Part shown: piece by piece, positions 28,601 through 37,111 of the stretch
How positions within the stretch are numbered: the stretch's first letter is position 1
Layout: each line of letters opens with the position of its first letter
DNA from: an uncultured Clostridia bacterium
Lineage (GTDB): Bacteria > Bacillota > Clostridia > UBA1381
NCBI GenBank assembly: GCA_944391225.1
Contig: CALXSS010000015.1
Location: forward strand, 1-37,462
Length of the DNA stretch: 37,462 nt
Reading direction: 5' to 3'
Notes under the pieces: model-generated
What the model was told of the DNA's origin: nothing
Database searches by the model: none
Seen by the model: the letters and a program-made list of their open reading frames with translations, nothing else
Translations under genes and position numbers: made by a program

Positions 28601-31426
28601 TGGCGGATCTGTCGGAGTTGCCTCTCCCTCCTCTACTCTTGCTGAGTAGTTATCAAAGAATATCGAGGACTGCGTTCCGGCAACGCCCGTGCCCCAGAGC
28701 ACCGGAAGCTGTGCCTTGCTGTCCTGAGCAACCAGATCATCATCAACATAGAAATATCTTGTTGTGCTGCCTGACGCATCAGTATCGAGCACTATCTCAA
28801 GAGTATGCCATACTCCGTCGCCTGCGGCGAGCAGAGCGGTTGTACCCTGTTTGCTTGTATCATCATTGTAATAGAGAGCGTTGTTTGTCTCTACCTTGAA
28901 ATTCATCCTTGCTATTACCTGTGTATTGTTTTCAAAGCTCGGCGTGAGCAGCTTTACACGAGGACCTCTGTTGTTATCAGTATACTTTCCTGAATGGAAC
29001 TGCAGACAGTTGCCTGGATTTCCGTTTGTGGCTATTGCGATGTAGGTGGTCTGACCATCTCCGTCTTTTCTTGAGCCTATATAAAATTCCATTCCGTCAT
29101 AGTCAGTATTCGCCGCCTGATCTGTAGTTTCTATCTGCATTATAGTTCCAACTGTCTCATTAGTGAAATCGTTCTCATATACCGGTACAGCTGTAGGCGC
29201 CGGAGTAGCTGTAGGCGCCGGAGTGCTGTCAGGATCATACGGCGGTATTGTCGCAACGCTTTCATCAAACAATGATCTCATATCAAGCTCTGCTGTTCCG
29301 TTGGCTCTTGCCACGTTATTATACGGCGCGCTCTCTGAGCTCAGCTGGATATTGCTGAATCCGCCCGTGTAGCCGTTGTTGAAGCTTGCCGATGTATAGA
29401 GCAGAGTCTCGCTCGATTCCTTCTCTGTATTAAGAGCCGGCTCAATCGCATAGTATATGCTGTCATAGCCCGCTGCCGGAGCAAGATAGTTCTCGCCCGA
29501 TGCGAGCGCTGACTTTCCTACATAATAGCTCAGATGCGGAGGCTGGTTGTAGCCTACGTTCTGCCATGCTATAGCCTCGCGGTACTGTGTATCATGCAGC
29601 AGGGTCGTGAGCTTATACTCTGTCTCATCTGTTGTTGTGTATATTCTGAGAGCTGTGTCATCGCTCGTTCCGAACGCTACCTCCTCGCGCCAGTCGCCGA
29701 AAAGGTCGCCGCTCAGAGCCGGTGTTGACTTTGAGCCGTTATTTGAGTGAACGCCTGCAAATGTTTCAAGACGCTCTGTACCGTTTTCAACAGTATACTT
29801 GTCTATCCTCGTCTTGTCGAGCAGCTCTCTTGAAAGATCGCCGTCCCAATATATAAGGAAGTTTGTATCGCCCGGCGCCGGAGCATCTACTACAGTTTCC
29901 TGTCCATCAGCTATTATCTTCTTCGTTACTGCGTTTCCCTTTGTATCGAACAGGTTAGCTGATGCCGAATGCCAGAACAGTGCAGAACCGTCGCCGCTTG
30001 TCTGCGCATAATCGTCGTCGATATTGCCCATACAGCCTCTGCCAACATCTGCCTTTATACCATATCTCGCTATTACATTGCCGGACGCCGCATCTCTGTA
30101 CTCAGCGCCATAATTCTTTGAGATATTTTTATCCTCATGTACCTGGAAAACCTCCTGGTTTCCGTCATTGTTGAAATCAGATACATGCAGGGCGTCGCCG
30201 TGACCGTGACCTGTGCTGTTGAGCACATTACCGTCCTGATCCACTATAGCGGAACCGAATACTATCTCGTCCATTCCGTCATTATCTGCGTCACACACTG
30301 AAAGGTTGTGGTTGCCCTGACCGAAAATCCCGCCAGACCTATCATCTCTCTGCCACAGCTTTGTAAAGTTTTCGCCGTCCCAGTTGTACGCCGTCATTGA
30401 CGCTCTCTGATAATAACCGCGGCATTCTATAAGGCTCGGTGTCTTTCCGTCAAGATATGCCACTGCCGCCAGGTATCTCTCAGAACGGTTTCCATATGAA
30501 TCATCGCCCCAGCTCTTTACGCTTCCGCGCTCCGGAGTATAATCTATAGTGGCGAGAGCCTTACCTGTTGTACCCTCGAACATTGTAAGGTATTCTTCAC
30601 CTGTTATGACATGTCCGAGCGATTTTCCTGATTTTGTAGTTACATAGTCGCTGTCATTGCTTGCGTATGTTCCTGTGAAATTACTTATGTCATTTACATA
30701 TGTTCCCTGACCATCCTTAGAACCAGGAGCAGTTTTCACTGCCATTTCAGCCTTGCCGTCGCCGTCAAAATCATAGACGATGAACTGCGTGTAATGCGCG
30801 CCGGCGCGGATGTTTTTGCCAAGGTCTATACGCCAGAGCTGAGTACCGTCAAATTTGTACGCGTCAATAATTACATTTCCTGTATATCCGCGCGCGGAGT
30901 TATCCTGTGAGTTTGACGGACCCCATTTGATTATGTATTCCAGCTCGCCGTCGCCGTCAAGATCGGCAACAGACGCGTCGTTTACAGAATACGAGTATGA
31001 TGCGCCGTCCCTTGTTGTGCCTGATGCAGGCTTATTAAGCGGCAGATCGTAATAATTCTGCGACCATACCTCAGTTTCAACGCAGTTAGCGTCGATCTGA
31101 TCGGCTGCTGTACCCGTGGGCACTACCTGATATTTGTCATAGGAAAAGCCCTCGTTATCAGTATAGTTGGTCGCGTCCAGATCAGATATATACAGCTGAC
31201 CATTCTTATATATATCAAACTTCATATCAAGGCTCTCATGCCCCAAAAGTCTCCATGACAGGTATACGCCATTATCTACCTTTACGGCTACAAGACCTCT
31301 TGTTAGATACTCGACCTGTCTTGCCTCAGTATGACGCGCAGCCTCAGCCGTCTGCGGCACAGCCACAGCCGTAAATGCCGATGCAAGCATAGCCATACCT
31401 GTAACAGCACTTATCAATTTTTTCAT
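25676..31426 (-). CDS. Giant multi-domain secreted rhamnogalacturonan lyase (PL11)
   Basis: The 1916-residue protein starts at 31426, with AAAGGAG seven bases upstream and a signal peptide (MKKLISAVTGMAMLASAFTA, cleavage after AEA). The PL11 propeller covers about 30-640, with GNRSERYLAAVAYLDG, GNHNLSVCDADNDGMDEIVF, LFGDWREEVAFG and NVGYNQPPHLSYYVG. Then follow LamG-like beta-sandwiches (from ~765), the shared pectinase module (about 947-1005, KVFYWNSLAKMEPL), an Ala/Thr/Glu-rich linker, another sandwich, a CarboxypepD_reg-like domain (NTAGDPMANATVKVGTKSLT), and at least two more concanavalin-like domains to the end. There is no surface anchor, so it is likely released. It is transcribed alone from its own promoter. 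Confidence 0.92.
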   Translation of the reverse strand: MKKLISAVTGMAMLASAFTAVAVPQTAEAARHTEARQVEYLTRGLVAVKVDNGVYLSWRLLGHESLDMKFDIYKNGQLYISDLDATNYTDNEGFSYDKYQVVPTGTAADQIDANCVETEVWSQNYYDLPLNKPASGTTRDGASYSYSVNDASVADLDGDGELEYIIKWGPSNSQDNSARGYTGNVIIDAYKFDGTQLWRIDLGKNIRAGAHYTQFIVYDFDGDGKAEMAVKTAPGSKDGQGTYVNDISNFTGTYASNDSDYVTTKSGKSLGHVITGEEYLTMFEGTTGKALATIDYTPERGSVKSWGDDSYGNRSERYLAAVAYLDGKTPSLIECRGYYQRASMTAYNWDGENFTKLWQRDDRSGGIFGQGNHNLSVCDADNDGMDEIVFGSAIVDQDGNVLNSTGHGHGDALHVSDFNNDGNQEVFQVHEDKNISKNYGAEYRDAASGNVIARYGIKADVGRGCMGNIDDDYAQTSGDGSALFWHSASANLFDTKGNAVTKKIIADGQETVVDAPAPGDTNFLIYWDGDLSRELLDKTRIDKYTVENGTERLETFAGVHSNNGSKSTPALSGDLFGDWREEVAFGTSDDTALRIYTTTDETEYKLTTLLHDTQYREAIAWQNVGYNQPPHLSYYVGKSALASGENYLAPAAGYDSIYYAIEPALNTEKESSETLLYTSASFNNGYTGGFSNIQLSSESAPYNNVARANGTAELDMRSLFDESVATIPPYDPDSTPAPTATPAPTAVPVYENDFTNETVGTIMQIETTDQAANTDYDGMEFYIGSRKDGDGQTTYIAIATNGNPGNCLQFHSGKYTDNNRGPRVKLLTPSFENNTQVIARMNFKVETNNALYYNDDTSKQGTTALLAAGDGVWHTLEIVLDTDASGSTTRYFYVDDDLVAQDSKAQLPVLWGTGVAGTQSSIFFDNYSARVEEGEATPTDPPTNPPTDPPEDTAVRVEAVYNTDGTLKSVNITEDAEVIDETPAAFTKVFYWNSLAKMEPLTDVYSGSFEQVTLTEAEPAEVTEAEETAATAPADETAVTAPSEATEAADAAVTNSADEEIIFEESEDGTISAVAGMFEVAETAAKDGTYKIAFDWKPGSTVKLEDENGNNIITLEKPSAGSMTYKAGEAEARSIHSSLINSGSWYHVELTVDLAARNLDLSVMDYTNNSEVRNIYAVGFGGTDGYIAKMSVSSGSYIDNVRVSSIEYNVPMTLFNFNVKNTAGDPMANATVKVGTKSLTTDESGHTAVKMKSGEYSYYVSKAEYKSASDTIVSDESTENIDVTLADGELRNVYITYKFGDVVIKESGEAVAAAKENTLYTVSDAIKAEDITYTFTSDPEEITPGYESYMGQTYTFEYDADNSSTVDVIVAENADTYVTLGYKIKRVPTAADTEVLDVNFGEDGYGKDSWSASSYEYVTDEAYGIKYAQISGLNSNSLTVNIPEYESDNVVVEFDISFKQLNYGGIYYGVTPYSGSTAGQSFGLRTSSAKNTQWQWCYRSGTDQYLAYTNSDKGYTYEYNWKDRWAHVVMVAVPSENKFNVSIANKDSGFVYVQDADLPMANAVGGTNHITKLVFGGVYGSALPSDVIGLANLKVYTIGAPKTPEEITIDVHDGMEIDLSSNTHVSDYEGMDYSVEDAFSVTYEIQDENGDAAAPTGLSMDGGTLVIASDAKVDTLPQYYVAVKYSGTVVKKYKLHYLSSTLTYGTIKSFDSGETSPFSITESSGFSISNSDGTMLYKRDAGTGLNSNVWLTANVTSDTLADNFVFSYDFKMDNSLYKGYMYLQDGSGNNLVKGETHFDEPRIKFFQPYPSSSTTATFGSDKFSMNQWYTFVYTCTGFTTADKKIALSVYNKGEYDYRTNTATAEPVWSFDGFVPDGGTNKGLTLKFQVAQGNIDKTDNGDQWYFDNLAYYYYVYE

Positions 31427-31490
31427 TAAAAAACTCCTTTCTTTTGCAGAAATTGCAATCTCTCTCTCTTTAACCCAAATTAACATATTA

Positions 31491-31519
31491 ATTATATATC
31501 ATATTCAATAAAAAATCAA
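31491..31519 (-). promoter_or_regulatory. Promoter of the giant PL11 gene
   Basis: On the minus strand TTGATT (31519-31514) and TATAAT (31496-31491) are separated by 17 bp, about 65 bp before the ATG at 31426. Confidence 0.7.
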
Positions 31520-31600
31520 TATAAAATTACTGTTATTTTATATATTTTTCAGAACGACTATACTGCAAAAGTTGCCAATGACGCGCGGCAGCGTCATTTA

Positions 31601-31747
31601 TCAGCTGCTCGCCCCGGGATCTTCCGGAACCGCAGTAACCGTCTCTGAGCCTGAGCCATCACCCGGCTGTGTCAGCTCCACTATAACGAGCGGTATTATG
31701 ATAAGTATGAAGATGACAGCTATAAATGATATGATTATTTTTTTCAT
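31601..31747 (-). CDS. Small single-pass membrane peptide, 48 aa
   Basis: AAAGGAG lies seven bases before the ATG at 31747. The product MKKIIISFIAVIFILIIIPL then VIVELTQ is a hydrophobic N-terminal segment followed by a short Gly/Ser/Thr/Pro tail. It has no known family; it could be a membrane peptide or anchor. Its start lies 23 bp from the edge of MITE copy 3, so the element supplies or replaces its promoter region. Confidence 0.6.
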   Translation of the reverse strand: MKKIIISFIAVIFILIIIPLVIVELTQPGDGSGSETVTAVPEDPGASS

Positions 31748-31769
31748 ATATAGGCTCCTTTCTGATTTT

Positions 31770-31928
31770 GGTTCTTTAATAAATATTGGGGTGCTCATAT
31801 ATGTTATACAGACAATTGATAGCTTTCCGATTTCTTGTAGGGGCAGATATTATCTGCCCGCATCCACGCCGCGCTAATGACTGGCGGATATTATCCGCCC
31901 CTGCACCCCCAACATTTTAATATGAACC
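31770..31928 (-). mobile_element. MITE, family 1, copy 3 (inverted), near-perfect 8-bp target duplication
   Basis: The element is 159 bp, the same length as copy 2 and in opposite orientation. It starts GGTTCTTTAATAAAT and ends ATTTTAATATGAACC. Its flanks are CTGATTTT (31762-31769) and CAGATTTT (31929-31936), a duplication with one mismatch. Internal palindromes GGGCAGATATTATCTGCCC and GGCGGATATTATCCGCC are conserved. Confidence 0.85.
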
Positions 31929-31969
31929 CAGATTTTACGACCCATACCTATGTATATGCTCCAATGCGC

Positions 31970-32015
31970 AAAAAAAGCAGCTCATGAACAATTTTAAAGT
32001 TCACTCGCCGCTTTT
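31970..32015 (-). terminator. Terminator after mscS
   Basis: On the minus strand an imperfect stem of AGCGGCGAGTGAAC with GTTCATGAGCTGCT is followed by seven T residues. It lies 5-50 bp after the mscS stop and likely ends the long minus-strand operon. Confidence 0.75.
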
Positions 32016-32020
32016 GATAT

Positions 32021-32926
32021 TCATTTTTTCTGAGGCAGAAGCTCTACCTCCAGTCTGTTGTATGCCATTTCGATGCCGTGCTTTTTATAGCTGCGCGAAA
32101 TAGCCTCCATAAGCGCATACTTCGCTTTGAGGAAATCCTTTGTTGATGACCATACCCTCACATCATAGATCACAGCGCTGTCGCCAAACTGAGCAACGCC
32201 GATTATCGGCTCAGGATCATCAAGCAGCTCCGGCACACTCTCCACAGCCTCCGCTATAGCCGTTTTTACCGTCTCTATTTCGCAGTGATACGCCGCGTTT
32301 ACCTGTATATCTATGCGCCGATTTGTTTCCGAGGTATAATTGGTAAGCGTGGAACCGACTATTATCTCATTCGGGATAAAAACACGCTTATTGTCCACCG
32401 TCATTATCTCCGTGTAGAAAAGCCCTATGCTGTGGACTGTTCCGGCAACCTCAGTTTCTATATAGTCGCCGACCTCAAAAGGCTTGAGCATAAGCAGAGA
32501 TACTCCGCTCATAACATTGCCCAACAGCTTCTGTATAGACAGCGATATAGCCAATCCAAACAAACTGAACACCGCAACAAGCGATGTTATCGGTATGCCT
32601 ATGGAATCGGCAAATATCATCACCGACAGGAAATACAATATGAACTTGATCGCCCTTTCAATAAACCGTTTCAGGCTCTCGTTCATGCGCGACCTTTTTA
32701 CCGCCTCTCCGCACAGCTTGCTTATAAGCTTGCTTATTATGATAAGCACTACAAGCAGCAGCACCGACGCGGCTATATCTATCAATGACAGCTGAGAAAT
32801 ATCTATTCCCAAAGCCCCGGCAATGGTCTTAAAAATGTTTCCGCCGCTTGATGCCGCCTCGGTTACTGTTGTGCTTACGGTATCGCTTATAGCCTCGCCA
32901 ACATCTGAGACATTATTTTCAGTCAT
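32021..32926 (-). CDS. mscS: Small-conductance mechanosensitive channel (MscS family)
   Basis: The 301-residue protein has an extracellular N-terminal tail, three membrane helices (about 50-75, 90-110 and 115-140), and a cytoplasmic MscS beta domain. The pore helix and hinge are seen in LAISLSIQKLLGNVMSGVSL. MLKPFEVGDYIE and FIPNEIIVGSTLTNYTSETN follow. It acts as a turgor-release valve. Its start overlaps the radC stop by four bases (ATGA), so the two are translationally coupled as the last genes of the operon. Confidence 0.93.
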   Translation of the reverse strand: MTENNVSDVGEAISDTVSTTVTEAASSGGNIFKTIAGALGIDISQLSLIDIAASVLLLVVLIIISKLISKLCGEAVKRSRMNESLKRFIERAIKFILYFLSVMIFADSIGIPITSLVAVFSLFGLAISLSIQKLLGNVMSGVSLLMLKPFEVGDYIETEVAGTVHSIGLFYTEIMTVDNKRVFIPNEIIVGSTLTNYTSETNRRIDIQVNAAYHCEIETVKTAIAEAVESVPELLDDPEPIIGVAQFGDSAVIYDVRVWSSTKDFLKAKYALMEAISRSYKKHGIEMAYNRLEVELLPQKK

Positions 32927-33645
32927 CCCTGCACCTCCGGTAGCTTATACTTTTTTGAAGTCATCTTTATGCTTACAATATTATCTCCGCAGACTATATA
33001 ATGATCCACAAGAAAAATATCTATCGCCCTGAGCTTGTTGTCAAGATATTCGGTCATGCGTCTGTCCTCATCTGATATCTCCTCGCTGCCGCTTGGATGG
33101 TTATGCACAAGCACAACATTCGACGCTTTTACGCCGACTGCATTCCTGACTATAGTGTCAGCATCAGCCGTTGCGCTCACGCTATCGCTGCTGTTAGTTA
33201 TCTTTTCCATGCTTTTGATGCGCATCCTGCCGTCAAGACAGATCATAACTATATCCTCATGCTCGTCTGACATATTGGCTATACTGATGACTTCGCGTAT
33301 ATTATTGCGGTTCAACACGACGCGATCCTCTATAAGCTTTTCAGTTTCATAGTAATCCACAAACGCTCCAAGATACCTGAGAAAATCAACTGTCTTATCG
33401 CCTACATTGTCGAGGCTTTTCAGCCTGTCATCCTTTGCATTTTCAAACATCTGCTGCATGCTCTTTGCGCTGTAATTGAGAATATTATGCGCTATCTCAT
33501 TTGTGTTGCCCTGTTTGAAAACATGATAAAGCATGAACTCAAGCACCTCATGCTTGTTCCAGCCCTGAAAGCCGTTTATGCTGAATTTTCTGCGCATACG
33601 CTCTCTATGCCCCTTGTGCAGATCACTTTTACCCTTTACCGTCAT
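32923..33645 (-). CDS. radC: RadC family JAB/MPN protein
   Basis: The 240-residue protein has an N-terminal helix-hairpin-helix region (HKGHRERMRRKFSINGFQ, VGDKTVDFL) and a C-terminal JAMM-type domain with LVHNHPSGSEEISDEDRRMT and FLVDHYIVCGDNIVSI. The His-X-His and Asp of this motif probably bind zinc. The true role of RadC is unresolved; an old link to DNA repair is not well supported. It lies 26 bp after ychF and overlaps mscS. Confidence 0.9.
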   Translation of the reverse strand: MTVKGKSDLHKGHRERMRRKFSINGFQGWNKHEVLEFMLYHVFKQGNTNEIAHNILNYSAKSMQQMFENAKDDRLKSLDNVGDKTVDFLRYLGAFVDYYETEKLIEDRVVLNRNNIREVISIANMSDEHEDIVMICLDGRMRIKSMEKITNSSDSVSATADADTIVRNAVGVKASNVVLVHNHPSGSEEISDEDRRMTEYLDNKLRAIDIFLVDHYIVCGDNIVSIKMTSKKYKLPEVQG

Positions 33646-33671
33646 ATCTTCCGCAACTCACCTTTATATTA

Positions 33672-34766
33672 TCATACGTTGAATCTGAACAGAACTATAT
33701 CTCCATCTTTCATTACGTATTCCTTGCCCTCGCTTCTTACAAGACCCTTTTCCTTCGCCGCCGCCATAGAGCCGCATGCCATAAGATCATCATAATGCAC
33801 GACCTCGGCGCGGATAAAGCCGCGCTCAAAATCAGAATGTATCTTTCCGGCAGCCTGCGGCGCCTTTGTGCCGCGCTTTATAGTCCATGCCCTTACCTCC
33901 GGCTCTCCTGCTGTGAGATAGCTTATAAGTCCGAGCAGAGAATAGCTCGCCTTTATAAGCCTGTCAAGACCGGATTCGGTCATATTAAGCTCCTCTAAGA
34001 ACATTCCGCGCTCCTCCGGCTCAAGCTGTGCTATCTCCTCCTCAATAGCAGCCGACACAGGCATTACCTCAGAGTTTTCATCCTTGGCATATTCACGCAC
34101 GCGGTTCACAAGCTCGTTATTCTCTATGCCCTTTGTGAACGCGTCCTCCGAAACGTTCGCCGCATAGATCACCGGTTTCATCGTTATGAGGAACACATCC
34201 TTCATAAGGTCAAGCTCCTCCTCGGTGTAATCAAGCGACTTTGCAAGCCTGCCGTTTTCAAGAGCCTCCTTTACGCGCTCATACAGAGCCAGCTCGCCGG
34301 CTAACGATTTATCGCCCTTGAGCGCCTTTTTAGTTCTGTCTATCTTTCTCTCGATCATCTCAAGATCGGAGAATATCAGCTCAAGATTTATTGTTTCTAT
34401 ATCTCTCACCGGATCCACCGAGCCGTCTACATGCGTTATGTTGTCGTTCTCAAAGCAGCGCACTACATGCACTATCGCGTCGCATTCGCGTATCGATGCA
34501 AGGAATTTGTTTCCAAGGCCCTCGCCCTTTGACGCGCCCTTTACAAGTCCGGCTATGTCTACAAACTCTATATAAGCCCTCGTTACCTTTTTAGGGTTAT
34601 ACATCTCAGCCAGCTTATCTATTCTCTCATCCGGCACGTCTACGATACCCACATTCGGCTCTATAGTACAGAACGGATAGTTCGCGCTTTCCGCTCCTGC
34701 CTGTGTTATAGCATTGAACAGCGTTGATTTGCCCACGTTCGGCAGACCGACTATACCTAATTTCAT
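33672..34766 (-). CDS. ychF: Redox/translation-associated GTPase YchF (Obg family)
   Basis: The 364-residue protein is of normal length. The P-loop is GIVGLPNVGKST, switch II DIAGLVKGASKGEGLGNKFL, and the C-terminal TGS domain ends KAPQAAGKIHSDFERGFIRA. The NxxE variation of G4 typical of YchF (ATP preference) is expected from the family; I did not verify the base-specificity motif. It binds ribosomes. It lies 34 bp after wecB and 26 bp before radC. Confidence 0.97.
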   Translation of the reverse strand: MKLGIVGLPNVGKSTLFNAITQAGAESANYPFCTIEPNVGIVDVPDERIDKLAEMYNPKKVTRAYIEFVDIAGLVKGASKGEGLGNKFLASIRECDAIVHVVRCFENDNITHVDGSVDPVRDIETINLELIFSDLEMIERKIDRTKKALKGDKSLAGELALYERVKEALENGRLAKSLDYTEEELDLMKDVFLITMKPVIYAANVSEDAFTKGIENNELVNRVREYAKDENSEVMPVSAAIEEEIAQLEPEERGMFLEELNMTESGLDRLIKASYSLLGLISYLTAGEPEVRAWTIKRGTKAPQAAGKIHSDFERGFIRAEVVHYDDLMACGSMAAAKEKGLVRSEGKEYVMKDGDIVLFRFNV

Positions 34767-34800
34767 CAGTTATTTTCCTTTCATACGTAAATTCTCAGAA

Positions 34801-35952
34801 TCATACATTAAAATCATCCGGCTTGCTGCTGCTTAAGCCAAATTCATAGAGCAGCGCCTCGCAGATGCGTCTTGACGCCTCGCCGTCGCCATAGGGATTG
34901 GCCGCCTGCGCCATTTTCTTGTATTCAGCCTTATTTTCGATAAGCTCCGATGCAAGCTCTATTATAGTATCCTTGTCAACTCCGGCGATCTTGACAGTTC
35001 CGGCTGCTACAGCCTCCGGACGCTCCGTCTCTTTTCTGAGCACCAGTACCGGCTTTGCCAGTGCCGGAGCCTCCTCCTGTATGCCTCCCGAATCGGTCAT
35101 TACCATATAGCTGCGTGCAATGGCGTTGTGCAGCTCCTCAACATCGAGCGGATCTATAAGATGGATCCTTTCCGTATCGCCCAATATCTCCCATACGGTC
35201 TCGCGCACCGCCGGGTTGAGATGAACAGGATATACTACCTCAACATCCTTATACGTCTCCACAATATGCTTTATGGCAGAACATATATTCCTGAGCGGCT
35301 CGCCAAGATTTTCGCGTCTGTGAGCTGTCACTATTATCACGCGTCTGCCCTCAAAATCAAGCTCCCTGAGGCACTCGTCCCTGAACTCATACCCATCGCG
35401 CACCGTGGTCTTGAGCGCGTCTATTACCGTGTTTCCTGTTATATATATCCTTTCGGCATCTACGTTTTCTTTCAGAAGATTATCGAAATTGCGCCTTGTT
35501 GGCGAGAAGTGCAGGTTCGCGATCCTGCCCGTGAGCTGACGGTTCATCTCCTCCGGGAACGGCGAGTATATATCATAGGTCCTTAGCCCCGCCTCTACAT
35601 GACCCACCTTTATCTGCTCATAGAACGCCGCAAGAGCTGCCACAAAGCTTGTGGATGTGTCTCCGTGAACAAGCACTATATCCGGCTTTTCTTTGCGGAG
35701 CACCTCCTCCATGCCCTCGAGCACGCGGGTAGTTATACCGGCAAGAGTCTGGCGTGTTTTCATTATATCAAGATCATGATCAGGCTTTACTCCGAATATG
35801 TCAAGCACCTGATCGAGCATCTGCCTGTGCTGAGCCGTTACGCATACCACAGGCTGTATTTCCTTATATTTGCGCATTTCCAGAACGAGCGGACACATCT
35901 TTATTGCCTCAGGTCTCGTTCCGAATACCGACATGACTTTTATCTGTTTCAT
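34801..35952 (-). CDS. wecB: UDP-N-acetylglucosamine 2-epimerase (non-hydrolysing)
   Basis: The 383-residue cytoplasmic enzyme converts UDP-GlcNAc to UDP-ManNAc, used for teichoic acid linkage units or other surface polymers. Motifs are GTRPEAIKM, VHGDTSTSFVAALAA, GHVEAGLRT, PEEMNRQLTGR and MTDSGGIQEEAPAL. The length matches WecB/MnaA. It lies 35 bp from tagO/wecA, the next step in lipid-linked polymer synthesis. Confidence 0.96.
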   Translation of the reverse strand: MKQIKVMSVFGTRPEAIKMCPLVLEMRKYKEIQPVVCVTAQHRQMLDQVLDIFGVKPDHDLDIMKTRQTLAGITTRVLEGMEEVLRKEKPDIVLVHGDTSTSFVAALAAFYEQIKVGHVEAGLRTYDIYSPFPEEMNRQLTGRIANLHFSPTRRNFDNLLKENVDAERIYITGNTVIDALKTTVRDGYEFRDECLRELDFEGRRVIIVTAHRRENLGEPLRNICSAIKHIVETYKDVEVVYPVHLNPAVRETVWEILGDTERIHLIDPLDVEELHNAIARSYMVMTDSGGIQEEAPALAKPVLVLRKETERPEAVAAGTVKIAGVDKDTIIELASELIENKAEYKKMAQAANPYGDGEASRRICEALLYEFGLSSSKPDDFNV

Positions 35953-35987
35953 AATCTGTCTCCATTCAGCCGCGCCGCGGCGGGTCG

Positions 35988-37079
35988 TTATTCCTCAGTA
36001 TCGTTTTTTGTGCTTTCGTCATCTTCCTTGTGCTCGATCTTATGCACAAAGCTGTTCTTGCCCATCATCGTGGCTATAAGCAGGAATATGAGCACACACA
36101 TAAGCAGGAGCATGGCTCTTAAGAACCTCTGCTCCGCAAGCAGTATCGCCGTTATTCCCAGAACGCCGCTTATGGCGTAGAGTATGAATACCGTCTGCTT
36201 CTGCGAAAAGCCCATATCATAAAGCCTGTGATGAAGATGCCCGCGGTCTGCGACCATAGGACTTTTTCCGGTAAATATACGGCGGAGCATTGCAAACATG
36301 GCGTCAAACAGCGGCAGCCCGAGCATGAGCAGCGGCACCGCGAACGATATTACAGCATAGCTCTTGAACATTCCCTGAACCGAGAGCACCGCGAGCATAT
36401 AGCCTAAAAATGTGGAGCCTGTATCGCCCATGAATATCTTTGCCGGATTGAAATTGAACGGCAGGAATCCGAAACATGAGCCCATCAGAGCCAGTCCCAT
36501 AAGAGCTATGGTGTATTCATGATAGCTTATGGATATGAACACAAGCGACATTGACATTATCGCCGAAACTCCGGCGGCAAGCCCGTCAAGCCCGTCAATA
36601 AAGTTTACGGCGTTCGTTATGAACACTATCCATATTACCGTCACTATTACCGACAGCCACATCGGCAGAATGATATACGGCTCTGTGCTGAACACGTTCG
36701 GATTTGAAAATACCGATATCCTTATATCGCCGTAGAGCACCACCACAAGAGCGGCTACTATCTGCACCACAAACTTAAGCTTCGCATCGAGCGCCTTGCA
36801 GTCGTCAATAACGCCGAGCACTGCCAGTATTCCCGCGCCAATGAGCGTGGCTACAGTGCCTCTTGACCAGTCGTCATTAAAGCTGAGCACGGCGACAAGG
36901 AATCCGAAAATTATGGCAAGTCCGCCTATTCGCGGTGTTGGACGCTTATGCACACGGCGTTTATCCTTTGGCACGTCCACCGCGCCTATCTTGTACGCGA
37001 ACCGTCTTACTACAGGAGTAGTAGCGAATGTGAATATAAATGATATTATAAACGCAAAGATCATACTTACATAATTCAT
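35988..37079 (-). CDS. tagO: Undecaprenyl-phosphate GlcNAc-1-phosphate transferase (WecA/TagO family)
   Basis: The 363-residue polytopic enzyme has about eleven membrane segments. It begins the lipid-linked cell wall polymer by moving GlcNAc-1-P to undecaprenyl phosphate. Motifs include DVPKDKRRVHKRPTPRIGGL, the catalytic-metal aspartates in VIDDCKALDAKLKF and NAVNFIDGLDGLAAG, KIFMGDTGSTFLG, and HLHHRLYDMG. A charged tail rich in Asp and Glu ends it. With wecB it indicates wall teichoic acid or a similar polymer. It follows trpS by 32 bp. Confidence 0.95.
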   Translation of the reverse strand: MNYVSMIFAFIISFIFTFATTPVVRRFAYKIGAVDVPKDKRRVHKRPTPRIGGLAIIFGFLVAVLSFNDDWSRGTVATLIGAGILAVLGVIDDCKALDAKLKFVVQIVAALVVVLYGDIRISVFSNPNVFSTEPYIILPMWLSVIVTVIWIVFITNAVNFIDGLDGLAAGVSAIMSMSLVFISISYHEYTIALMGLALMGSCFGFLPFNFNPAKIFMGDTGSTFLGYMLAVLSVQGMFKSYAVISFAVPLLMLGLPLFDAMFAMLRRIFTGKSPMVADRGHLHHRLYDMGFSQKQTVFILYAISGVLGITAILLAEQRFLRAMLLLMCVLIFLLIATMMGKNSFVHKIEHKEDDESTKNDTEE

Positions 37080-37111
37080 ATGCTTACCTTTCCTTTCGCA
37101 GCGGCGTCTTG

